Assembly: GCA_029263455.1 (NCBI GenBank)
Contig: JAJCXM010000006.1
Span: 1-33,528 of the forward strand
Direction of reading: 5' to 3'
Source: Holophagae bacterium
GTDB lineage: Bacteria > Acidobacteriota > Holophagae > Acanthopleuribacterales > Acanthopleuribacteraceae
DNA: 33,528 bases
Shown here: piece after piece, positions 8,701 to 15,848 of the stretch
Numbering within the stretch: position 1 is the first letter of the stretch
Layout: each line of letters opens with the position of its first letter
Notes under the pieces: model-generated
The model's database searches: none
What the model was told of the DNA's origin: nothing
What the model saw: only the letters and a program-made list of their open reading frames with translations
Made by a program: the position numbers and the translations under genes

Positions 8701-8892
8701 TGCGTCTAAGAAGTTAAGCGCGATTTCACGTGGCTCTACATCCTTGGCGGCCTCAATGGCAGTTGGTTGAATAATATCTAGTTTGATTCGCTGAGAACGA
8801 TAAGCGTCCTCATGGAAAGTGGTGATGCGATACGAATCAGCTGCCATCACAAAAGCTGTTGTTAAGACTAAAAGCGCGGAAAAACGATGCAC
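5701..8892 (-). CDS. Exported M36 (fungalysin-type) zinc metalloprotease with PPC and PKD domains
   Basis: The product is 1063 residues. Order: signal peptide (MHRFSALLVLTTAFVMAADS); FTP/PepSY-like propeptide (~30-230); catalytic domain (~290-575) with HEYGH at 409-413 and the third zinc ligand in EGFGDYW (Glu434); proline linker; PPC domain (~582-682); two PKD domains (~688-770 and ~771-853, each with the WSFGDGS or WNFGDGS motif); another PPC (~860-960); and a diverged third PPC to the end. M36/M4 enzymes are made as zymogens, exported, and degrade extracellular protein. PPC domains are usually removed after export. The start is a GTG at 8892 preceded by AGGAGG. The gene is monocistronic with a strong terminator. 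The second and first PPC are very similar, suggesting internal duplication. Confidence 0.92.
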   Translation of the reverse strand: MHRFSALLVLTTAFVMAADSYRITTFHEDAYRSQRIKLDIIQPTAIEAAKDVEPREIALNFLDAHLDRYSLDSLNDFEIVRVQESLIGFHVHLAQKLNGYPIHQAEIVVSLNRDGQVYQVYNNTYRVRQQKAITAPEVFLDWDDAYDVAWHDLKVHDELMAYPQADLVYVPEGESFRLVYLVRYAVEAPFGYWEHTVDAIYGDVLDVRETSIDRETQEQVDFRAYEGPVADRLASLQRYQERMQESHKVAAQKAGGTAKVFDPDPVTTLQNDNLEDGSSASSFTAAYLTRSLLDISLSSGTYRLQGPWVTISNFESPNTAPSTSSTGNWTQTRGNNAFNDVMTYFHVDQSQRYMQSLGFSGSTGIQYTSISVDSDGVSGDDNSHFIPSTNRMAFGHGCVDDNEDAFVILHEYGHAIHHSINNNWSGGDTGAMGEGFGDYWGGSYRYSTANGSFHPEWAFPWDGHNNCWGGRNMNRTDFQYNPNATYGAHATVGGVYGDELWSTPLFQAMISLRGQGVARGEIDRIVLQAHFGLGSGLKMRDMAAAIVSTAQTLYPSGTHAAVFQQKFEDQNILDGAPPPPPPSNTLTNGVPVPNLSGAKNSSTRFTLAVPSNASNLSFTLSGGSGDADLYVKLGSQPSTSSYDHRSWNSSNNESISVSSPSAGTYHVLIYGYAAYSGATLTGSYQSNSNQAPNASFTRSINGLTVNFNDTSTDDGTIVSRSWSFGDGSSSSQSNPSHTYSSGGSYTVNLTVTDNGGLTDSTSQTFSLTAPNVAPTASFNQSISNLTISFTSTSTDSDGTITAYAWNFGDGSTSSSINPSHTYSSSGSYTVSLTVTDNGGLSNTTSKSLSVSAPPPPGGNVLQNGVSVNNLSGAQASSTYYTISVPAGATNLSFTLSGGSGDADLYVRFGSQPTTSTFDFRSWNGSNNESISVGSASAGTYHVLVYGYAAYSGASLTASYTEGGGGGPVTVTENGTLSGKASKYYSIDVASGTIDLSCIWDQNNRDIDLYIYNPSGTRVASATSTSEPETLTYNTNGASGTYQVRVYNYSSSSTTYHVTMTYQP

Positions 8893-9110
8893 TGGTCGGG
8901 TCCCTCCTGAAGGTTGCGACGATCGTCTCCCTGCTCTGGCCAGAAAAATTCAGCCATCTAAAGAAGGCACACGTCGCTTAATTGTCTAGTTGGATCTTAG
9001 GCACTTTAATCCAGTGTAAAGTTTATGTAAAGAGTTTTTTACACAACCTTATTCAGGGCTAAGGCGATTTCCGAGACTAGGCCTCAACGATCCCAATAAC
9101 AAACTCAGAG

Positions 9111-9701
9111 TTATTTGCTGAACACCACACAAAGGTTGTTGGCCGGCATTTGATGTAGTGATTCTTGCCGCAAGCCCACCTTCTCACATTCGCTTTGCAA
9201 TGACTCTAAATCACGAATCGCACGATGGGCGGATGCCTCTCGCAAAGACGAATCAAATTGGCGATTACTAGCTGAAGTGAATTCGCCATCTATCTTGAAG
9301 GGTCCATAAATAATAAAACGTCCACCTGCAAGTAAGCTACGAGCCGTGCCTTGAACCATACAAATAACCTCAGGCCAAGCCATGATATGAGCGGTATTGG
9401 CAGTGAAAATGGCGTCGAAAGATCGATCTGGCCAGCTGCCAGCAACATCAAGTAGGATCGGAGCATGGACGTTTTTTAGATGAGTCTCGGTGAGGCGAGC
9501 CATGATGCCGGTGTGATTTACCAATAAATCGCTAGTGTGCCAATGCAAATGCTTAAAGTGCTTGGCAAAAAAGACAGCATGTTGCGCCGTACCACTCCCA
9601 ATCTCAAGGACATCTCGGACTGGATCTGCAAGGTAACTCTGCAATACTTCGAGAATGGGTTGCTTGTTTCTTTCCGATGCTGGCGAAAACGGAACGTGCA
9701 T
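9111..9701 (-). CDS. DUF938-family class I SAM-dependent methyltransferase
   Basis: This 196-residue protein spans the full length of the DUF938 family. It has the N-terminal SPASERNKQPILEVL block, the SAM-binding glycine motif VLEIGSGTAQHAVFFA (~36-51), WHTSDL with the acidic residue that usually contacts the SAM ribose, LDVAGSWP, FDAIFTANTAHIMAW, and the closing family block YGPFKIDGEFTSASNRQFD followed by MPANNLCVVF. The substrate of the family is not established. AGGTGA lies a few bases before the ATG at 9701. The gene diverges from the membrane-protein gene at 9745 with only 43 bases between start codons, so both promoters must lie in or overlap that gap. Confidence 0.87.
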   Translation of the reverse strand: MHVPFSPASERNKQPILEVLQSYLADPVRDVLEIGSGTAQHAVFFAKHFKHLHWHTSDLLVNHTGIMARLTETHLKNVHAPILLDVAGSWPDRSFDAIFTANTAHIMAWPEVICMVQGTARSLLAGGRFIIYGPFKIDGEFTSASNRQFDSSLREASAHRAIRDLESLQSECEKVGLRQESLHQMPANNLCVVFSK

Positions 9702-9744
9702 CTTTCACCTCATGTTTTGACAATAGACTAACCTGTCAACGAGA

Positions 9745-10128
9745 ATGGGTCGAGTAGACAATGACGAGGATTATGTGTCGATCGTTTGGATCATTGCAGC
9801 AACGGCGCTTTTGACGAGCGCGCTCACCTTAGGCGGAGCCATACTCGTTTTTCGCTATTTGATGCGCGTTCATTTGGGTAGATTACGTAAGATGCTAGAC
9901 GAGGAGTTGACGGAAATCGCTGATACCATTGAAGATCGCGTTCGAAAAGGCGTAGACGAAGGGGCTCGAGAAGTTTTGCCTGAATTCAGGGTTGAAGTCC
10001 GCGAGGGCTTCAAAGAAGCGATGGTTTCCACCGTGAGCGGCGACGTGCTGACACAAACCACACAGAACGTGGCAAAAAAAGGCTCACAAATGTTACGTGC
10101 CATTCTGTTTGGAGACGAAGGTAAATAG
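9745..10128 (+). CDS. Single-pass membrane protein with amphipathic helical tail, unknown function
   Basis: The product is 127 residues. A hydrophobic segment at about 13-36 (SIVWIIAATALLTSALTLGG) is followed by a long charged helix (DEELTEIADTIEDRVRKGVD) predicted to be amphipathic or coiled-coil and cytoplasmic. The layout resembles small membrane-anchored helical proteins found next to methyltransferases or stress genes, but I recognise no family. The ribosome site before the ATG at 9745 is weak (ACGAG). A GTG 33 bases downstream would remove only the acidic N-terminus and keep the membrane helix. Confidence 0.6.
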   Translation: MGRVDNDEDYVSIVWIIAATALLTSALTLGGAILVFRYLMRVHLGRLRKMLDEELTEIADTIEDRVRKGVDEGAREVLPEFRVEVREGFKEAMVSTVSGDVLTQTTQNVAKKGSQMLRAILFGDEGK

Positions 10129-10187
10129 TTCCTACATCCCACAAAACCGACACTTTTGCCGGTGAGATAATAGAAATAACAAAAAAT

Positions 10188-10213
10188 CCTACTTGGTCGA
10201 AGGCCCAAGTAGG
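10188..10213. terminator. Perfect hairpin between two plus-strand genes
   Basis: CCTACTTGG (10188-10196) pairs with CCAAGTAGG (10205-10213) around an 8-base loop. The T run lies on the minus-strand side (complement of AAAAAAT at 10181-10187), where no gene needs a terminator. On the plus strand it lacks one. It may act as a leader structure of the next gene, whose ATG is 36 bases on, or as a poor terminator of the previous gene. Confidence 0.4.
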
Positions 10214-10248
10214 TCTATGTTAGATTGCAGGATGGTTAAGGAGTCACC

Positions 10249-11070
10249 ATGCCCCTGGTTTCTGTACTGATCGCGCTCTTCTTTTCAGGGATACAAATCG
10301 AAGACAAGATGTACGATTTACACCCTCGTTATCAACTGGGAGATGTATTCACCTCAGAGGAAAAGCAGACAGTCGTTGTCAGTGCTCCCTATTTTCCTGG
10401 CGGATCCTTGCAGTACCAACTGACTACGCGCATGCGCGAGACGGTCGTCGAACTTGAGGACGACGGGGCCATGGAAATCGAAGTCATTATCCTTGAATGC
10501 AATCGAATCCCAGAGTCAGAGTTAACGACGCCCTTCGATTACACGAAGGTAGAAGGTCTACCTATACGAATCAGATACAATTCTCAATGCGTCGTGACGG
10601 AAGTCCTGCCCCCTGACAACCTTCCGGAAGCATCGGTAAAAGCGTTCAGATCATTAAAACAAATGTACCTCAACTACGGGAATCTGGCCCTCTACCCAGT
10701 AAACAACGTTGCCATAAATGAGGTCTGGAAAAACGACGCACCGATGTCTATTGAAATGCCCGATGGCGAGATCGATCAAATCTACACTATCCGACAAAGC
10801 GTCATTGGTGACGAACAATATGAAGGCCAACCGGTTATTAGCATCGCTATGGAAGGCGAATTCACTGGCACGATCGAGAAAGGCAGCAACGGTACGCTCA
10901 AAGGCAACGTTATTGGTAAACGATATTTGGCGAAATCGACGTCAATCGATTGTTTTATTTCGTTAAATATCGACCAGCAACAAACCATTATCACGGCTGA
11001 TGGCGAATCCACCGTTGACCTCACAATCGCATACGAACGCAGAACAACCACAGAGCAACCTGTCAGATAG
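10249..11070 (+). CDS. Exported protein of unknown function
   Basis: The product is 273 residues. The N-terminus MPLVSVLIALFFSGIQ is hydrophobic and resembles a signal peptide without a charged n-region. The mature part is beta-rich with alternating hydrophobic strands (YQLTTRMRETVVELEDDGAM, EIEVIILECNRI, ISIAMEGEFTGTIEKG). The Y.L...M..T.E plus 'T..S.I.C.ISLNID' layout resembles secreted DUF6263-like proteins of Planctomycetes and Acidobacteria, but I cannot confirm that. There is a strong ribosome site (AAGGAG, six bases before ATG). The gene converges on the subtilase gene with four bases between the two stops, so transcripts of the two genes must overlap at their 3' ends. Confidence 0.75.
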   Translation: MPLVSVLIALFFSGIQIEDKMYDLHPRYQLGDVFTSEEKQTVVVSAPYFPGGSLQYQLTTRMRETVVELEDDGAMEIEVIILECNRIPESELTTPFDYTKVEGLPIRIRYNSQCVVTEVLPPDNLPEASVKAFRSLKQMYLNYGNLALYPVNNVAINEVWKNDAPMSIEMPDGEIDQIYTIRQSVIGDEQYEGQPVISIAMEGEFTGTIEKGSNGTLKGNVIGKRYLAKSTSIDCFISLNIDQQQTIITADGESTVDLTIAYERRTTTEQPVR

Positions 11071-11074
11071 GCTC

Positions 11075-13429
11075 TTATTCAGCGGATAAACAATTTTGTG
11101 AGGCAACAAGATCCAACATATTCGTTGTCACTGGCCAATTGCTCCACAAATTTGCCAAAACACCACACTGACTCGGCCAAATCTCATAATAGACCTCTAG
11201 TCTAACGCCAGAAAATGCGCTCCAGGCGTGTACAAGGATATGCCAGGTGCCTTCAGCCGGAGCCCCAACGACAACCGATTCGTTGCTATTAGGTCCTGTT
11301 GAGCTGGCATCAGAAATTGACGTGGTTGGTGGTGACCCATATCTCACGTAAAGATCTGCATCTCCGTTTGAGCCAGTCGTAATTACTCTCAAAGACACAA
11401 CATCTTGCGGCACCTCAACTTGATAAAACAATTGCTGACCCGTGGTTGCCGAAAGCGGTTCCACTTCCAGTAAGGTAACGGTATCTGGAACGGGTGCCTT
11501 AATGATGACGAGGGCAAAGGGTTGTGGACCTTGCGGCACCGTTTCAGCCATGATTGATATGTCGTAATGCCCTGCATTCATGGCGGGTAGTTTGATCATC
11601 TCCACGTTGTTGAGCATGTCGGACGAGCCGCCAGTCGCCGAATAACCATCAACAAAGTTATTGCCCCAATAGTCGTCAACAGCGCCATCAACAAATAGAT
11701 TCAGATCATTCACCAGATTTACATCTGCCAGTGGTGTCGATGGGTAATCGGTCCACACGAGAACGACCTTTAGCGTCTCGTCGTCGTTGATATCAACGGG
11801 ATAGGTTGCAGATTGACCTTGGTTCAAACCCACATGATCAATTACCGTCACCTGCTCAGAGTCACCGTCAAAAAAAAGGGCGCCATCCAGCTCAACTCTG
11901 CCAAATCCCTGAATGTTATTGGGATACGTCGTTTGGCTTGATAAAGGAACGGCGGATGCGATCATGGTCGCTTTTACAAGGGCCGCACTTGGGGAAAAGG
12001 CATCACCGACCTGCGCTAATCCTGACGGATAAAATCCGTCAAAATAGTATTGTCGTACTAAAGCTGCTAAACCAGCCGCAGTTGGACAGGCCATCGACGT
12101 GCCGGACAGGGTTGCTTGCCCGCAATTGTTAAACGTGGCGCTGTTGCCTGCGGAATTGATACCTGCGCCGGGCGTGACCAAGTCTGGTTTCATGCGGCCA
12201 TCTACAACCGGTCCTGATGACGAGAATGAAGCCATCGAATCGGCCGCTGTTCCCCCTTGAGTCGCGCCAACCGCAATCACGTTTTTTGCCGTTGCTGGAT
12301 CTGAGATTGTAGGCCCGCCAGAGTGACCTGCATTTCCTGCCGCAAAAAAGATGAGGAAATCTGGATTGTCCCACATGAATTCGTCAGTCATGACACATTC
12401 AGCGGTATAGTCATTGACGCCAAAATCTTCATGGGCGCCCCAACTATTGGAATGAATACGGGCGCCTAAATCAAAGGCCGGTTGGTATAAATCATTGTAA
12501 TAATCCGCAGGTAGAAACGGCAGATCTGCAAATGGATCGACCGCGTAGCCACCGTCTTGAACGACTAATTTTGCTTGTGGAGCCATGCCATCAAATCCGT
12601 TATGGGTGCCGTAGCCAACATCGTCACCGGCGATTGATCCACCCACGTGTGTACCATGCCCCTGACTATCCAAATTACCTTCGTTACCTAAATCGAGATA
12701 GGCCAAAACCTTACGTTGATCCGGGTTCGCTATTTCGTTGGGGAGCCCTTCCACTGCGTCATAAAAAGAGCAATGGTCCGCGTCTAAACCCGTATCCATG
12801 AAAGCCACGATTTGATTAGCGCCTAAAAGCCCTCGATCATGCACCGTTTTTTGCTGTCCTCCAGCGAGTCCAGATTGACCGATCCACACGCTACGGTCAT
12901 TCATCAGGCTCTTTGGCGTTTGAGCCTCGACCCATATGACAGCTGGATCAAGCAGAACGTCAGCCAAACGGGGGTCAAGCTCGCTGTGCTTAAGCTCAAG
13001 CAAGACGAAAAACTTGCTCATTGCCGTTGTTCTGAATCTTAATTCGGGCCACTTGGCAAACCAAGCGGCAAGATTTGTATGCGGCGACACCATGACGTGA
13101 ACCTTTGAATCACGACCGTGCTCACCAAAGGTCGGGCTTAGCTTCAAGTGACCGGGTAGCTTTCCCTGCCAGTCAACCAATGAATGTTTTCTAATCTCAA
13201 CACCATCACCAAAATCAACAAGGAACGCGCGCTCGGAAAGTACGCCGAGCAGTCGATAGGCAGAGCGTATCTGAATGAGCTGTGCCATCGAGGGTTTGTC
13301 CCTCAACACGACAACACCAACGCCTGAAAGTGCCTTGTCCTGAGCTTGTTGGTGCTCGATGTTCAAGCTACCCGACCTCAGCTGAATAGAATCACCACTT
13401 CCCCAAATAATCAATACAAACAGAATCAT
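11075..13429 (-). CDS. Exported subtilisin-like (S8) serine protease with C-terminal PPC domain
   Basis: The product is about 784 residues. The catalytic triad is visible: Asp in AFMDTGLDADH (~213), His in GHGTHVGGSIAG (~259) and Ser in LSGTSMACPTAAGLAALV (~446). The oxyanion Asn sits in FFAAGNAGHSGGP. A long N-terminal prodomain (~20-190) precedes the core. Beta-sandwich material follows (~530-650), then a PPC domain (~655-745) containing GDADLYVRYGSPPTTS, nearly the same as in the M36 protease. The tail ends with a Trp-rich and Cys-containing segment (LANLWSNWPVTTNMLDL). The ATG at 13429 is one codon after an alternative TTG. The export signal is short and uncharged (MILFVLIIWGSGDS). It is 17 bases downstream of the MFS gene and probably in one operon with it. 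Confidence 0.92.
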   Translation of the reverse strand: MILFVLIIWGSGDSIQLRSGSLNIEHQQAQDKALSGVGVVVLRDKPSMAQLIQIRSAYRLLGVLSERAFLVDFGDGVEIRKHSLVDWQGKLPGHLKLSPTFGEHGRDSKVHVMVSPHTNLAAWFAKWPELRFRTTAMSKFFVLLELKHSELDPRLADVLLDPAVIWVEAQTPKSLMNDRSVWIGQSGLAGGQQKTVHDRGLLGANQIVAFMDTGLDADHCSFYDAVEGLPNEIANPDQRKVLAYLDLGNEGNLDSQGHGTHVGGSIAGDDVGYGTHNGFDGMAPQAKLVVQDGGYAVDPFADLPFLPADYYNDLYQPAFDLGARIHSNSWGAHEDFGVNDYTAECVMTDEFMWDNPDFLIFFAAGNAGHSGGPTISDPATAKNVIAVGATQGGTAADSMASFSSSGPVVDGRMKPDLVTPGAGINSAGNSATFNNCGQATLSGTSMACPTAAGLAALVRQYYFDGFYPSGLAQVGDAFSPSAALVKATMIASAVPLSSQTTYPNNIQGFGRVELDGALFFDGDSEQVTVIDHVGLNQGQSATYPVDINDDETLKVVLVWTDYPSTPLADVNLVNDLNLFVDGAVDDYWGNNFVDGYSATGGSSDMLNNVEMIKLPAMNAGHYDISIMAETVPQGPQPFALVIIKAPVPDTVTLLEVEPLSATTGQQLFYQVEVPQDVVSLRVITTGSNGDADLYVRYGSPPTTSISDASSTGPNSNESVVVGAPAEGTWHILVHAWSAFSGVRLEVYYEIWPSQCGVLANLWSNWPVTTNMLDLVASQNCLSAE

Positions 13430-13449
13430 CAATGTTCCGGTCCCCCAGG

Positions 13450-14619
13450 TTACGCGTTGCGGTTCAAACTACGAGCAAAGACAAATGTCGCAGCCAAAGA
13501 TATACCAGCTGAGAGCAAAAACGAAGTTTCAGCTGAATAAGATTGCCAAACCCAAGCAAAAAGTACGGCGCCAGGAAGTGCCGACAGCCCGTTGATCATG
13601 TGAAACCAGCCAAACGACGTTCCTTTAAGATCTGCTTTTGCCCAATCACCTACAATCGCGCGCTCCACACTTTCAGCCGAACCGGCTGCTGCTGCAAAAC
13701 CAATGAAGGCACACCAAACCCAGACGAGCGATTGCGGTGCCCATGCCAATACCAGCGTGCCAGCTATTCGTAAAAGCCAGCAGGACACCAAAACCGGCCT
13801 ACGTCCCAATCGATCGGATAGTCTGCCGGTAAACGACACCACAAATGAACGCGCCAAGTGAGCAACAGCCCAAAGAATGGCGATCCAACGAACTTCTAAT
13901 CCTGCGCTCTGCGCCCATAAGACCAGAAACGCATCTGGCACGGCGCCAAACGCCAGCAGCCCAACGGCCCACAACACAGATTTCAGCCTGGCTGTGAGTT
14001 CCTTTGACGCCAATTCTGGTTTCTGTTTTTGACCTAATTTAGGCGCGCCCAAGCGCAGCAGTGACAGCGCTAAGAAAACAAGCAAAATGCTTCCTGGAAT
14101 CACCGACAACAGAAAAACCTGCTTGATTCCAAAGCCCCATGACAACAAAGCAAACGCAAGCACCGGACCGACAAATGCGCCAAGGTGGTCCATTGAGCGG
14201 TGGAACCCGAACGCTTTCCCTCTCGTACTTTGGTCCGTCACACTTGCAATCCATGCGTCTCGTGGCGCTGTTCGCAACCCCTTCCCTATCCGATCACCAA
14301 ACCTCAGCCCAAATGCCAGCGACCAGACCGAGACCAAACCAAATAATGGTCTCAATATGTTCGATAATCCATAGCCAGCAAAAATGAGCTTACGCGCTGA
14401 AGCGCCACGATCGACCCAACGCCCCGCCAACAGTTTCAGGAGACTGGCTGTCGCTTCGGCTGTTCCCTCAATGAGTCCTAAAACCACCGGGCTAGCCGCC
14501 AGAACTGTTGTGATCAGAATCGGGATGAGCGGTGTCACCATTTCACTGGCGGCATCGTTCAAAAACGAAACAACGCCAAACACCCAAACGGCTTTAGGAA
14601 GGTGGTTCTTATGTGTCAC
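13450..14619 (-). CDS. Major facilitator superfamily transporter
   Basis: The product is 389 residues with about twelve hydrophobic segments in two halves of six. The loop between helices 2 and 3 carries GRWVDRGASARKLIFAGY, a variant of MFS motif A, and the second-half equivalent GRLSDRLGRRPVLVS is more canonical. The segment RFGDRIGKGLRTAPRDAWIA before helix 5 is typical of a common bacterial MFS subgroup related to drug or metabolite exporters of unknown substrate. The start is a GTG at 14619 with only a weak ribosome site. It lies upstream of the subtilase gene in an operon; a link between transporter and protease is possible but not shown. Confidence 0.86.
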   Translation of the reverse strand: MTHKNHLPKAVWVFGVVSFLNDAASEMVTPLIPILITTVLAASPVVLGLIEGTAEATASLLKLLAGRWVDRGASARKLIFAGYGLSNILRPLFGLVSVWSLAFGLRFGDRIGKGLRTAPRDAWIASVTDQSTRGKAFGFHRSMDHLGAFVGPVLAFALLSWGFGIKQVFLLSVIPGSILLVFLALSLLRLGAPKLGQKQKPELASKELTARLKSVLWAVGLLAFGAVPDAFLVLWAQSAGLEVRWIAILWAVAHLARSFVVSFTGRLSDRLGRRPVLVSCWLLRIAGTLVLAWAPQSLVWVWCAFIGFAAAAGSAESVERAIVGDWAKADLKGTSFGWFHMINGLSALPGAVLFAWVWQSYSAETSFLLSAGISLAATFVFARSLNRNA

Positions 14620-14779
14620 GAATTAGCACTCATATTCTGTCCGACCAGATCATATTGACGATACAAACTCGGCAATAGCTTACACCCTTCACTCCCATGT
14701 AAAACTAACCAATTTGTCAGGCTATGGGCTAATGCAAGCTATGTTAGGATTATTCATATTTGAGAGCGGAATACATGAG

Positions 14780-15814
14780 ATGAAAATGAAGACTTGGGGA
14801 TATCTAGCCGCCTTTAGCTTGCCACTTTTAGTTGTCATGTCTGCGCAACGCGGATGGCAATGGTTTGTAGCACCCGCTTTCGTTTTTGTTGGTATTCCAT
14901 TGCTGGATCTTCTGTTTGGACAGGACGACTCAAACGTTTCTGAAGTTGACTATAAAAAGGTAAAAACTTTCTGGGCCTTCACTCTTATCCCAAGAGTTTA
15001 TGCGCTTGGTCAGTTTGCTTTCTTAATTTGGGCCGTTCATATGTCCGCCACCATGGACATGACAACATGGTTGACTTTTGCCTTGGCGGTTGGACTTGTA
15101 ACTGGCGCTGTCGGCATTAACCTCGCCCACGAATTGGGCCACAAAACGAACAGAACAGATCAACGGCTAAGCCAATTCCTTCTCTTCCAAGTCAATTACA
15201 TGCACTTTTTTATCGAGCACAACAAAGGTCACCACGCCCACGTGGCGACCCCTTCAGACCCGGCCTCCTCAAGACTTGGTGAATCCGTTTACCACTTTCT
15301 GCCGCGGACACTCATAGGCAGTTGGCGTAGTGCTTGGCAAATCGAGTCGAAACGGCTCAAACGCAGCGGAAAATCACAATGGGGCACTCACAACGCCATG
15401 CTTTGGTACGCGGTTTTGCCTCAATTGCTCGCTCTGATGTTGGGCTTCGTATTTGGACCGCGAGCAGTGATGTTCTTTTACCTGCAATCGCTTATCGCTG
15501 TCCTTTTACTTGAAGTCATCAACTACGTGGAACATTACGGGCTCAGCCGTCGCAGACTTGAGGATGGCTCATATGAAAAGGTAACGCCAAAACATAGCTG
15601 GAATGCAACACCGTTGATAAGTGGTCTATTTCTGTTCCAACTTCAACGCCATGCAGATCATCATGCCAACCCGCTTAGACCCTATCAAACGTTACGACAT
15701 ATGCCCGACAGTCCGCAGTTACCAGCAGGTTATGCCACCATGGTTCCCATTGCCCTCTTACCACCCTTGTGGCGTCGAATCATGAATCCCCGAGTCAAAA
15801 AATATGGACCCTGA
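14780..15814 (+). CDS. alkB: Alkane 1-monooxygenase (AlkB-type integral-membrane diiron hydroxylase)
   Basis: The product is 344 residues from the ATG at 14780; a longer TTG start at 14714 exists but adds an unlikely extension. The four histidine clusters of AlkB are all present: NLAHELGHK, HNKGHH, NYVEHYGL and the signature LQRHADHHANPLRPYQTLR. Six hydrophobic helices surround them. The enzyme oxidises medium-chain n-alkanes to 1-alkanols in the cytoplasmic membrane using electrons from rubredoxin and rubredoxin reductase. Neither partner gene is in the window. The length is somewhat shorter than the ~400 residues of the Pseudomonas enzyme and there is no fused rubredoxin. An M17 peptidase gene follows after 34 bases, probably in the same transcript. 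Confidence 0.93.
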   Translation: MKMKTWGYLAAFSLPLLVVMSAQRGWQWFVAPAFVFVGIPLLDLLFGQDDSNVSEVDYKKVKTFWAFTLIPRVYALGQFAFLIWAVHMSATMDMTTWLTFALAVGLVTGAVGINLAHELGHKTNRTDQRLSQFLLFQVNYMHFFIEHNKGHHAHVATPSDPASSRLGESVYHFLPRTLIGSWRSAWQIESKRLKRSGKSQWGTHNAMLWYAVLPQLLALMLGFVFGPRAVMFFYLQSLIAVLLLEVINYVEHYGLSRRRLEDGSYEKVTPKHSWNATPLISGLFLFQLQRHADHHANPLRPYQTLRHMPDSPQLPAGYATMVPIALLPPLWRRIMNPRVKKYGP

Positions 15815-15848
15815 CCCCAATCGTAAATCTTAAACACGCGAGGCCACA

